Shown: one piece after another, positions 38,418-47,379 of the stretch
Numbering within the stretch: the stretch's first letter is position 1
Layout of the letters: each line of letters starts with the position of its first letter
NCBI GenBank assembly: GCA_013287475.1
Contig: JABDDT010000002.1
Location: forward strand, 1-64,000
DNA length: 64,000 nucleotides
From: Bacteroidota bacterium
GTDB lineage: Bacteria; Bacteroidota; Bacteroidia; Chitinophagales; Chitinophagaceae
Direction of reading: 5' to 3'
Position numbers and translations under genes: made by a program
Notes under the pieces: generated by a model
The model's database searches: none
What the model saw: the letters and a program-made list of their open reading frames with translations, nothing else
What the model was told of the DNA's origin: nothing

Positions 38418-39674
38418 TTATTTTTTGAGAATGAGCTCCTGCATGGTTCCATAATTTTCATAACTGCTGGTCACCACTTTATCTCCCGGCTGCAATCCAC
38501 CCAACACTTCATAATATTCCGGGTTCTGATTGCCCAGTTGTATATCGGCCCTGAATGCAGTTTTACCATCTTCACTCACCTTAAATATCCAGTTGCCACC
38601 CGTCTGCTGATAGAAACCTCCGCGGGGAACAAGAACAGCCACTTTTTCTTCACTGAGTGCCAGTAGGATCTGTAAAGTCTGACCGCGCCGGATCCCTTTT
38701 GGAGCCGGCCCAACGAATTGCATATCCACCTGGAAGTGACCTCCCGTAGATACAGTATATACTTTAAAAATTTTAAGATCATAAGTCGTGTCGCCATTTG
38801 TCCATTTGCCCATAAGTCCGTTGAATACTCTGGAGATATAATGTTCGTCCACGTCAACACGAACTTTGAAACCGGTTAACACGTCAATCTGTCCCAAACG
38901 AGTGCCGGCAGTCTTGGATTGCCCCACTTCCGCATCCAGTGAAGTCAGTTGTCCTTCAACCGGCGATCTCACGATCAGGTCACCTACTTTTTTGCTCAGA
39001 ATAGCCAGTGTTTTCTGGGCTCCTTCATAAGATTGCTTATCCTGCAATGCCTGCTGGTTTACAGAAACAGAATCCTGTTTAAGAATCTGCTGGGTAAGTT
39101 GTTTTTTCTGCAGGTAATAATTATAGTTGTTTTCTGACTGTTTAAATTCCTGATAACCAATGGCTTTCTGGGCGTATAGCTTTTGGTCCAGTGTATATAC
39201 CCTTTCTGCTTCTCTGTAAAAACTTTCAACATCTGCCAGGCTGGTAAGCTTATTGACGGTATTCTGCTGGGCGGTTACGCTGGAAAGGCGCATATTAGAA
39301 AGCAGGGTATATACTGAAGTCTGCTGGTTAGCCAGGCTGAGTTCAAGATCCGTGTTGGATAACCGGAGTATGGGTTCACCTTTCTTCATAAAAGTGCCGT
39401 CTTCCACATATTTTTCCTCCACCCGGCCGCCTTCTGTTGCGTCAAGGTAAATACTGCTGATGGGCAGAACGACCCCGTTTACCGGGATGGTCTCCTGGAA
39501 AGGTCCCTTCGTTACAGTGGCGATCGTGATTCTGTCAAGATCCACATTCAGGCGGCTTTTGCCGGAAGTAAAATAATAACTGCCAAAAGCCAGCAATACA
39601 AGGGCGGTAATACCGCCGATTGTCAGAAGTCTCTTCGTCGACCATCTCTTTTTCTTGATAACCCTGTCTACCAT
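38418..39674 (-). CDS. HlyD/RND-type periplasmic adaptor subunit
   Basis: N-terminal TM, coiled-coil hairpin, VRSPVEGQLTSLDAEVGQ lipoyl-like motif. Confidence 0.88.
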   Translation of the reverse strand: MVDRVIKKKRWSTKRLLTIGGITALVLLAFGSYYFTSGKSRLNVDLDRITIATVTKGPFQETIPVNGVVLPISSIYLDATEGGRVEEKYVEDGTFMKKGEPILRLSNTDLELSLANQQTSVYTLLSNMRLSSVTAQQNTVNKLTSLADVESFYREAERVYTLDQKLYAQKAIGYQEFKQSENNYNYYLQKKQLTQQILKQDSVSVNQQALQDKQSYEGAQKTLAILSKKVGDLIVRSPVEGQLTSLDAEVGQSKTAGTRLGQIDVLTGFKVRVDVDEHYISRVFNGLMGKWTNGDTTYDLKIFKVYTVSTGGHFQVDMQFVGPAPKGIRRGQTLQILLALSEEKVAVLVPRGGFYQQTGGNWIFKVSEDGKTAFRADIQLGNQNPEYYEVLGGLQPGDKVVTSSYENYGTMQELILKK

Positions 39675-39763
39675 TGCTTGAAATATTTTTTATAAAAGCA
39701 CCCGGTATGAAAATACCCGGTGATATAATCATAGCTGAAACTTTGAAAATACGAAACCATAAA

Positions 39764-39778
39764 TGCAACCACGTGCCA
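39764..39778 (-). promoter_or_regulatory. Sigma54-like promoter TGGCACGTGGTTGCA upstream of the HlyD-ABC-TolC cluster (spacing 1 nt short)
   Basis: Near-perfect -24 and -12 words on the minus strand, 90 bp upstream of the HlyD gene and divergent from an NtrC-family regulator. Confidence 0.45.
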
Positions 39779-39977
39779 GAACCTAAGGAATATGATTTAC
39801 AACAATTTATAAATAGTGAGAAGGTCATCCCGGTCGTTTCTGATACAGGAACTGTTCGGTTTCGATACAGGCCTTTCGGACCCGGTTATGTTTAAAAAAT
39901 TAATTGTCACCATCTTATCTTATAGTAAACTTGTGGCATTGTTTTGTTGCATCTTCGCATGAATATTTTTAACGGCT

Positions 39978-41339
39978 ATGGTTTTAAAAAATGCGCGTAT
40001 CCTGGTTATTGATGATGACGTGGATATTCTGACCGCTGTACGGTTGCTCTTAAAAACAGAAGCCGCGGAGGTCCTCACAGAAAAAAACCCCGAAAATATC
40101 AGGTCAATATTATATAAAAATCATTTTGACCTGATTTTGCTGGATATGAATTTTAACAGTGCCATCAATACGGGAAACGAAGGATTGTATTGGTTGCGCA
40201 AGATAAGGGAATGGGACGCAGCAGCCTCAGTGATTATGATAACTGCTTATGGTGATATTGACCTGGCGGTCAGATCCCTGAAAGAGGGTGCTTTGGATTT
40301 TGTCGTGAAACCATGGCATAACGAAAAGCTGGTGGCTACAATACGTGAAACGCTGCAGAAAAAAGATGGCTCGGTACCTTCCAAATCTTATGATGCACCC
40401 GCAGGTCAGGGTCAAACGCCATTTATTGGTCAGTCAGCCCCGATGAGAGATATATTGAGTAAAGTCGAAAAAATTGCTCCGACAGACGCCAATATCCTGA
40501 TCATGGGAGAAAACGGTACCGGAAAAGATCTCATGGCCCGCATGATTCATGAAAGATCGGGGAGGGCTGCAAAGCAATTTGTAAAAGTTGATGTGGGCGC
40601 ACTGACCGAAACATTATTCGAAAGTGAATTATTCGGACATAAAAAAGGGGCGTTTACAGATGCACGTGATGATCGCACGGGCCGTTTTGAAATGGCTTCC
40701 GGCGGTACTTTATTTTTGGATGAAATCGGGAATATAACACTTCAGCAACAAGCCAAACTCCTGTCGGTAATTCAAAACAGGCAGGTATCCAGACTGGGAT
40801 CCAACCTGCTGATTCCGGTGGATATCCGCCTGATCTGTGCCACCAACCTGCCCATTTCCGAACTGGCCAACGAAATGAGATTCAGGAAAGATCTCATCTA
40901 CCGTATCAACACCGTGGAGATCACCATGCCTCCGCTCAGAAAAAGACCGGACGATATTCCGCCACTTGCCAGGGAATTTGCGCTGATGTATGCGGGTAAA
41001 TATCTGAAACGCTCCCTGGAACTGGATAATAAAGCCATTGAAAAACTCAGAGCCTATCATTTCCCGGGAAATGTGCGGGAACTTCAATACAGTATAGAAA
41101 GAGCTGTGATCATGTGTGAAGGAGATCAGATACGGGCAGAAGATATCATCTTTTCACCTTTGGAAACCGTTAAGGAAATGGCTGAGGAGGATGATAGTAA
41201 TTTCACACTAAGCACCATTGAGAAAAACACCATTCTGAAAGTAATTGAAAAGCATCAGGGAAACATATCGCGCGCTGCGCGAGAACTGGGCCTTACACGC
41301 ACAGCACTTTATCGCAGGCTCAGCAAATATGATATTTAA
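39978..41339 (+). CDS. Sigma54-dependent response regulator (NtrC family)
   Basis: Receiver + AAA+ (GENGTGKDLMARMIHERSGR, ELFGHKKGAFTDA, GGTLFLDEIGN) + Fis HTH. Confidence 0.95.
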   Translation: MVLKNARILVIDDDVDILTAVRLLLKTEAAEVLTEKNPENIRSILYKNHFDLILLDMNFNSAINTGNEGLYWLRKIREWDAAASVIMITAYGDIDLAVRSLKEGALDFVVKPWHNEKLVATIRETLQKKDGSVPSKSYDAPAGQGQTPFIGQSAPMRDILSKVEKIAPTDANILIMGENGTGKDLMARMIHERSGRAAKQFVKVDVGALTETLFESELFGHKKGAFTDARDDRTGRFEMASGGTLFLDEIGNITLQQQAKLLSVIQNRQVSRLGSNLLIPVDIRLICATNLPISELANEMRFRKDLIYRINTVEITMPPLRKRPDDIPPLAREFALMYAGKYLKRSLELDNKAIEKLRAYHFPGNVRELQYSIERAVIMCEGDQIRAEDIIFSPLETVKEMAEEDDSNFTLSTIEKNTILKVIEKHQGNISRAARELGLTRTALYRRLSKYDI

Positions 41340-41399
41340 CGCTTAAAGCGTAACGCCTAACGCCAACGGCCAACCGTCATCCGTCAACCGTCAACCATG
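41337..41399. repeat. Nine-heptad array spanning stop codon to start codon
   Basis: TAACGCT TAAAGCG TAACGCC TAACGCC AACGGCC AACCGTC ATCCGTC AACCGTC AACCATG. Confidence 0.95.
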
Positions 41400-42740
41400 T
41401 TTAAACGTTTCGAACTTCGCATACTTGTCCGCGTTATTTTCATGTTCCTGGTGCTCTGCCTGGCATCCATCACCGTAATTCAGGCCCAGTATATTTATCT
41501 CATTATCCTCGTACCGGTTATTGCCTGGCAGTTTTCTGATTTCTACCGTTTTTTCAGAAAAACCCAGGATGAACTCGAACAGTTCGTTGAATCCATTCAC
41601 TATCGTGATTTCTCCAGGCATTTTGATGTAAGCCATGCACCGGATGAACTGAAAACCATGCGAAAAGGGTTCAATGATATCAACAGCACTTTTAAAGTGA
41701 TCAGCCGTGAAAAAGAAACCCAATATCTCTATCTTCAGAAAATTCTGGAATTGGTTGAAACAGGTATTCTTTCTTATGAAGTGGAAAGCGGGGACGTGGT
41801 ATGGATGAATGATTCCCTAAAAAAAATTCTCGGAATTCCATATCTGAAAACTCTTCATTCCCTGGAAAAAAGAGACGTTTACCTTTTCCAGGAAATCAAT
41901 CAGCTGCAACCCGGTGCCGGCAAGATTCTTTCTATCTCAAAAGATAATGGTATTGTAAAAGTGCTGGCATCCGCTACCGGATTTCAGACAGACAATAAAA
42001 CCTACAAACTGGCTGCGTTTCAGAATGTGAACGAAGCGCTGGATGAAACAGAGGCAAAAGCCTGGCAAAAACTACTCAGCGTAATGACCCATGAAATCAT
42101 GAATTCCGTGGCACCGATTTCTTCTCTCGCAGATACCATGCTGAGCCGTTTACAGAAAGCCACTGATTTTATGCTGGAGCAACCGGCAGCTGTGGAAGAC
42201 CTTGAACTGGGAATCGAAACGATCAGAAGAAGGAGTGAAGGGCTTTTGAAATTTGCAGAAACATACAGGAATCTCAATAAAATCATTTCTCCGACAGTAA
42301 AAAAAGTATACCTCCGTGACATGTTTGAAAATTTGCATCAACTCATGTTGCCAACCCTTGAACAGAAAAATGTGGAACTGGAAATCATTTTACAAAATCC
42401 GGATCTGTCATACGAACTCGATGCAACACTGATTGAACAGGTACTGATCAATTTACTGGTGAACGCAATTGAAGCCGTGAAGGACAAACCCAAACCAAGG
42501 ATCCAGCTTTCTGCATTTTCGGCGGCAGGAAGCAGTAAGATCAATATAAAAGTGGCAGACAACGGTTGCGGGATTCCGGCTTCCCTGATGGACCGGATTT
42601 TTATTCCTTTCTTCAGTACCAGGAAAAACGGCAGTGGAATCGGTCTCAGTCTATGCCAGCAGATCCTTCTCCTGCATAAGGGAAATATCCAGGTTCAATC
42701 TGTCGAAAATGAAGGATCGGTCTTTACTTTGCACCTGTAA
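41397..42740 (+). CDS. Sensor histidine kinase
   Basis: VMTHEIMNSVAPISSLADTM H-box; NLLVNAIEAV; DNGCGIP; GSGIGLSLCQQI. Confidence 0.94.
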   Translation: MFKRFELRILVRVIFMFLVLCLASITVIQAQYIYLIILVPVIAWQFSDFYRFFRKTQDELEQFVESIHYRDFSRHFDVSHAPDELKTMRKGFNDINSTFKVISREKETQYLYLQKILELVETGILSYEVESGDVVWMNDSLKKILGIPYLKTLHSLEKRDVYLFQEINQLQPGAGKILSISKDNGIVKVLASATGFQTDNKTYKLAAFQNVNEALDETEAKAWQKLLSVMTHEIMNSVAPISSLADTMLSRLQKATDFMLEQPAAVEDLELGIETIRRRSEGLLKFAETYRNLNKIISPTVKKVYLRDMFENLHQLMLPTLEQKNVELEIILQNPDLSYELDATLIEQVLINLLVNAIEAVKDKPKPRIQLSAFSAAGSSKINIKVADNGCGIPASLMDRIFIPFFSTRKNGSGIGLSLCQQILLLHKGNIQVQSVENEGSVFTLHL

Positions 42741-42744
42741 GGAA

Positions 42745-42776
42745 AGTATGGGAGTATGGGAGTATGGGAGTGTAAA
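42745..42776. repeat. Octad array AGTATGGG x3 plus AGTGTAAA
   Basis: 8-bp period shortly after the histidine kinase stop. Confidence 0.9.
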
Positions 42777-42789
42777 TTCCTATTAAAAC

Positions 42790-42824
42790 AATTAATAATT
42801 AATAACTGATAATTAATAATTATG
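42790..42824. repeat. Heptad array, family E (AATTAAT AATTAAT AACTGAT AATTAAT AATTATG)
   Basis: Five heptads; the last ends in the start codon of the C26 gene. Confidence 0.88.
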
Positions 42825-43502
42825 CTCATTGGCATTACCGATTGTAGGAAATTCGAAAATTACCGCAAATGGGTGGAATCGGAAACTGGCGTCAAAGTTG
42901 TAAAACTGAGTTTGTATAATAAAAACGCGGATGAAATGGACGAATGTGATGGAGTGATTTTCAGTGGCGGAGAAGACCTGCATCCCAAATTATATGGTAA
43001 GCCTGAATTTGAATTGGATTATGGGCTAAAAGAAATCATTCCGGAACGAGACCAGTTTGAATACCAGGTGATCGCTAAGGCATTTTCATCAAAAAAACCA
43101 GTTCTCGGAATCTGCAGGGGACTTCAGCTGATCAATGTTTTCCTCGAAGGAACCCTGGTTCCTGATATTCCGGTCGTACTCTCATCTACCGCACATGGTA
43201 AAAAAAATGGGGTGGATCAGACACATTTTATCCGGGTAATCCCCAACACCCTTCTCTTTAATATTTGCGGACTGGAACTGGGCACCGTAAATTCCGCACA
43301 CCACCAGTCGGTCGACAAGCCGGGCGATCTCCTTAAAATTTCGGCATACAGCGAACCCTCCATCGTCGAAGCCATGGAGTGGAAAGATCCTCTGAATAAG
43401 TCCTGGCTCCTTATGGTTCAATGGCATCCTGAACGAATGACAGACCAGTCTTCCCCATTTTCTGTTGCCATTAAAACTGCATTTCTCGACGCCTGTCTTT
43501 AG
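42822..43502 (+). CDS. Class I glutamine amidotransferase-like / gamma-glutamyl-GABA hydrolase (C26)
   Basis: GVIFSGGEDLHP; VLGICRGLQLINVF; VQWHPE. Confidence 0.88.
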   Translation: MLIGITDCRKFENYRKWVESETGVKVVKLSLYNKNADEMDECDGVIFSGGEDLHPKLYGKPEFELDYGLKEIIPERDQFEYQVIAKAFSSKKPVLGICRGLQLINVFLEGTLVPDIPVVLSSTAHGKKNGVDQTHFIRVIPNTLLFNICGLELGTVNSAHHQSVDKPGDLLKISAYSEPSIVEAMEWKDPLNKSWLLMVQWHPERMTDQSSPFSVAIKTAFLDACL

Positions 43503-43764
43503 GCCAATAAAAGTTTCATAAATAAATCTCTAAGAGTAAACCCTTAGTATGATTAAGAAATTGCTTTATTCCTTTCATTTTATAGGAGTTGGCAAAAGAA
43601 TTGATGGTATTTAACAGGTGGTTTAAGTCCTGATTCATCCCTTCGAAAACTGATTTTATTTCGCTTCCTTTCCTGTTGATTAAAATCCTCCTTGAAAATA
43701 TTCCGGTAAAAGATAAGAACTGTATAATCATAAAAGATAACAACTGATTAATCAATTATTGTTT

Positions 43765-45561
43765 ATGAAAAAATTTTACACACCGGTTTTTACTTCAGTC
43801 ATATTACTTACTACAATTTTTTCACAGGGCCAGGTATATAATTCGATCACTTCGAATCCTTTTAATTACACATTAGATGATGTACGTTTCTGGCAGGGAG
43901 GAATTCAACCCCCTAATCCCTGTAATAATTGTACGATAAAAATATTTTCGAGTGTTACCATGGTCAAATGTTGCGGATTCAGTACTGCTGTGAATCCGGT
44001 GGCTTCTGCAGTATTTACCAGCCAGACTCCTGTGAGCGGAGTTTTTAATGATTTACCGGTTACGCTGGGTATGAGATTTCAAGCTTCTGTAGCTGGCAGT
44101 ATAAACGGGGCCAGGTTTTACAAAATGCCGGGTATGAACGGACCGCATACCGGAATTTTATACGACAATACGGGTGGTGTCATCAGGACCGTAAACTTTA
44201 CCGGTGAAACGGCCAGCGGGTGGCAGACCCAGGATTTCGCAATTCCCTTTACAGCCGTACCTGGAACCACCTATGTTATAGCTGTTTACTTTTCAGATGG
44301 AAATTATCTGGCAGATCATTCATATTTTGCTACTTCGGGTGTTACCAATGGCGTATTAACTGCATTGCAGGATGGAACGCCGGACCCCAACGGTGTTTAT
44401 ACTTATGGTGGAGTTCCCGCATTTCCAACATCGACCAATCTCTCAAGCAACTATTGGGTGGATATTAATTTCAGCGGCAGCGATGGTATCTGGTTGAATG
44501 ACGTGTTGATAAATAACAGTACCATTAATGCTTATGGCAATACAACGCTTACTTTTAATACATACGTTCAACTATTCAATTCCAGTATTACTATTGGAAA
44601 TGATCCGGTTTCTACGGAAAACATAAAATTAAATGACCAGGTAGACCTGAATGGCAGCTCGGCGGTAATATTAGCCAATAACCTCACTGAGATTGACGCG
44701 ACTAATATTGGTCTTCCCATTGCGGGTCCCCACACTGATTTTCCTGCAGGAAATCCCAGTGTCAGCCCGGGACTTTATGCCATCATTCCACCGGATGCGA
44801 ATGGTTTCGATTATACCTGGACTTTGGATGTCAATGGACTTGGTAAGTCAACCGCACCATATACCCCTAATGGAAATCCTTATTATGGCTTAAACTGCCT
44901 GCCCTATGTGGCAGGTTCTCCCGGTACCTGTGGAGCCGGATTAGTATTTGGACCGGCAGTTACGACGCTGGATCCTACATTTGGCCTGATATTCACAGGA
45001 TCTACACCACTTCCCGTTGTTTTAGTTCAATTCCTCGCTACCAGAAACGATGATGGCTCAGTAAGAATCAGCTGGTCAACTTCACAGGAAGAAAATTCGA
45101 ATTATTATGATGTGGAAAGAAGCAGCGATCAGTCAACATGGGCAAGCATTGGTACTGTAAAAGCAAAAGGTTTTTCGACCACCACCAGTAATTATTTCCT
45201 GAACGACATGACACCCATCGACGGGACCGGTTATTACCGCCTGAAAATGGTTGACCTGGATGGTAAATTCATATACAGCAAAGCAATTCCTGTAACTACT
45301 GACAACAGCAGCCAGGCCCTGGTAATTTACAGTAATCCGTTCAGCGACCAGATACGTCTGAAGATAAATGTATCCAGGCCGCAGAATTTGATTCTAACAG
45401 TCACCGATATACTGGGTAAAACCTATATCACCCAGTCATACCAGGCACAAAGCGGAGATAACTTTGTCAACCTGCAACCTTCCATTGCAAGCAGTGGAAT
45501 GTATATCCTGCATATACAGGGAGACAGTTATAATCAAACAGTTAAACTGGAGAAGCAATAA
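43765..45561 (+). CDS. T9SS type A sorting-domain protein with an inserted DUF4082-like domain
   Basis: Signal peptide MKKFYTPVFTSVILLTT; C-terminal SNPFSDQIRLK...GMYILHIQ...VKLEKQ; central VFNDLPVTLGMRFQASVAGSINGARFYK. Confidence 0.85.
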   Translation: MKKFYTPVFTSVILLTTIFSQGQVYNSITSNPFNYTLDDVRFWQGGIQPPNPCNNCTIKIFSSVTMVKCCGFSTAVNPVASAVFTSQTPVSGVFNDLPVTLGMRFQASVAGSINGARFYKMPGMNGPHTGILYDNTGGVIRTVNFTGETASGWQTQDFAIPFTAVPGTTYVIAVYFSDGNYLADHSYFATSGVTNGVLTALQDGTPDPNGVYTYGGVPAFPTSTNLSSNYWVDINFSGSDGIWLNDVLINNSTINAYGNTTLTFNTYVQLFNSSITIGNDPVSTENIKLNDQVDLNGSSAVILANNLTEIDATNIGLPIAGPHTDFPAGNPSVSPGLYAIIPPDANGFDYTWTLDVNGLGKSTAPYTPNGNPYYGLNCLPYVAGSPGTCGAGLVFGPAVTTLDPTFGLIFTGSTPLPVVLVQFLATRNDDGSVRISWSTSQEENSNYYDVERSSDQSTWASIGTVKAKGFSTTTSNYFLNDMTPIDGTGYYRLKMVDLDGKFIYSKAIPVTTDNSSQALVIYSNPFSDQIRLKINVSRPQNLILTVTDILGKTYITQSYQAQSGDNFVNLQPSIASSGMYILHIQGDSYNQTVKLEKQ

Positions 45562-45617
45562 AATTCAGACTGCAATCTAAGAAATCGAAAAACCGGAAAT
45601 AAATCCTGGCTTCTAAC

Positions 45618-45654
45618 GACAGGGTAACATTCAAAACGGATGGTATACCCTGTC
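45618..45654 (+). terminator. Hairpin after the first T9SS paralog, possible terminator
   Basis: GACAGGGTA-N19-TACCCTGTC, weak T tract. Confidence 0.5.
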
Positions 45655-45999
45655 TTCATATTGTTCAATGACCATCCGGAAATAAATCAATAAGAGAAAA
45701 CCCTTAGGAATTTTACGATCTGCGTCTCAATTATTTACGCTTTGGACCGGCAATTTTTTACACGAAATGAAATAGATTGAAAAATGTAGATAAAATTCCA
45801 TGTCCTTCGCTTTTAATTCATGGGAGAATCCTATTTTTGTTACATACATATCCTTAGAAACACACTTTTTAAAAATCCCATCCATTTAAAGGCCTGATTC
45901 GACCCTCCGAAAGAAGATTCCATATCTGTTGCATGCCTTTGTATAAAATCGTCCCGGAAATTTTCTGTGCATTACTGACGAACCGATTAACTAATGATT

Positions 46000-47301
46000 A
46001 TGAAAAAATTTTACATTCAGATTTTTGCTGTGGTATTTCTTTTTGTTTCGTTCACTTCGCAAGGGCAGATAACCTACAACTCAATTACATCTAATCCGTC
46101 ACATTACACTTTGGATGATATACGTTACTGGCAGGCAGGACTTCAGCCACCCAATCCATGTAACAATTGCATAATAAATATTAATTCGGACGTTTCCATG
46201 GTGCAAAACGGAGCCAGTTCGGATCCGACACACAACTGTGGAGGATGCACTTACTTAAATGATGTTGTAATTAACGGGATCTCCATAAACATATATGGAA
46301 CGACTACTTTGTCTGTCAATACTTACCTCCAGCTTTTTGGTGTTATCGTAACACTGGGAAATGATCCGACCAGTGTTGAAACATTTCTTGTCAACGACCA
46401 GGTAGATATTGATGCAGCTTCTTCTATCCAGCTTGCAAATAATTTTACTGTCATAAATGCCAATAATGATATAGGAAATACTGTCGTAGGACCGCATCTT
46501 GATTTTGCCAATGGCCCCACGTTTTTACCCAAAGTCGCAGGTATTTATAGTATTCTATCCGCTCCGGTTGGAGGATGGAGTTATTCTTATGTACTCAACG
46601 GAGAAGGTATTGGGTACGCGAATAACGGATTTGCATTTTATAACATTAATTGTACCGGACCGGCAGGTTGTAATTTTGGAGTTATTAATGGTCCCGCAAC
46701 TACCAGTGCAGATCCCACTTATGGAATTATTTTTAAAGTATCCACTACTTTACCTGTGCAACTGGTTCAGTTTCTTGCAACCAAAAATGACGACGGTTCG
46801 GTTAAGATTAGCTGGGCAACTTCTCAGGAAGAAAATTCAAATTATTATGATGTGGAAAGAAGCAGTGACCAGGCAACCTGGTCAAGTATCGGCACAGTGA
46901 AGGCGAAAGGTTTTTCGTCTACCACCACTAATTATTTCCTTACCGACAAAACGCCCATTAACGGGACCGGTTATTACCGCCTGAAAATGGTTGACCTGGA
47001 TGGTAAGTTTACCTACAGTAAAGCAATTCCTGTAACTACCGACAATAGCAGCCAGGCCCTGGTGATTTACAGCAATCCGTTCAGTGACCAGATCCGCCTG
47101 AAAATAAATATATCCAGGCCGCAGAATTTGATTCTAACAGTCACCGATATGCTGGGTAAGACCTATATCACCCAGTCATACCAGGCACAAAACGGTAATA
47201 ATTTTGTTAACCTGCAGCCATCCGTCGTAAGCAGTGGAATGTATATTCTGCGCATACAAGGAGACAGCTATAATCAAACAGTTAAACTCGAAAAGCAATA
47301 A
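46000..47301 (+). CDS. T9SS type A sorting-domain protein, paralog of the preceding gene without the inserted domain
   Basis: Near-identical C-terminal ~180 aa to the 43765 gene; signal peptide MKKFYIQIFAVVFLFVSF. Confidence 0.87.
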   Translation: MKKFYIQIFAVVFLFVSFTSQGQITYNSITSNPSHYTLDDIRYWQAGLQPPNPCNNCIININSDVSMVQNGASSDPTHNCGGCTYLNDVVINGISINIYGTTTLSVNTYLQLFGVIVTLGNDPTSVETFLVNDQVDIDAASSIQLANNFTVINANNDIGNTVVGPHLDFANGPTFLPKVAGIYSILSAPVGGWSYSYVLNGEGIGYANNGFAFYNINCTGPAGCNFGVINGPATTSADPTYGIIFKVSTTLPVQLVQFLATKNDDGSVKISWATSQEENSNYYDVERSSDQATWSSIGTVKAKGFSSTTTNYFLTDKTPINGTGYYRLKMVDLDGKFTYSKAIPVTTDNSSQALVIYSNPFSDQIRLKINISRPQNLILTVTDMLGKTYITQSYQAQNGNNFVNLQPSVVSSGMYILRIQGDSYNQTVKLEKQ

Positions 47302-47327
47302 AATAATCTGATAATCACGATCCCTGC

Positions 47328-47364
47328 ATGCCACTGTTCCGGAGACAGACTCTGACAGTGGCAT
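47328..47364 (+). terminator. Hairpin after the second T9SS paralog, probable terminator
   Basis: ATGCCACTGT-N17-ACAGTGGCAT. Confidence 0.65.
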
Positions 47365-47379
47365 TGCTATTATTTAAAG

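Noticed and set aside
39934-39952. Second sigma54-like sequence TGGCATTGTTTTGTTGCAT before the response regulator
   Set aside because: Spacing between GG and GC is 12 nt, too long for a sigma54 site.
43516-43755. 79-aa minus-strand ORF between the C26 gene and the first T9SS gene
   Set aside because: No recognisable domain; the region contains blocks shared with the second T9SS upstream region, so it is better explained as regulatory DNA.
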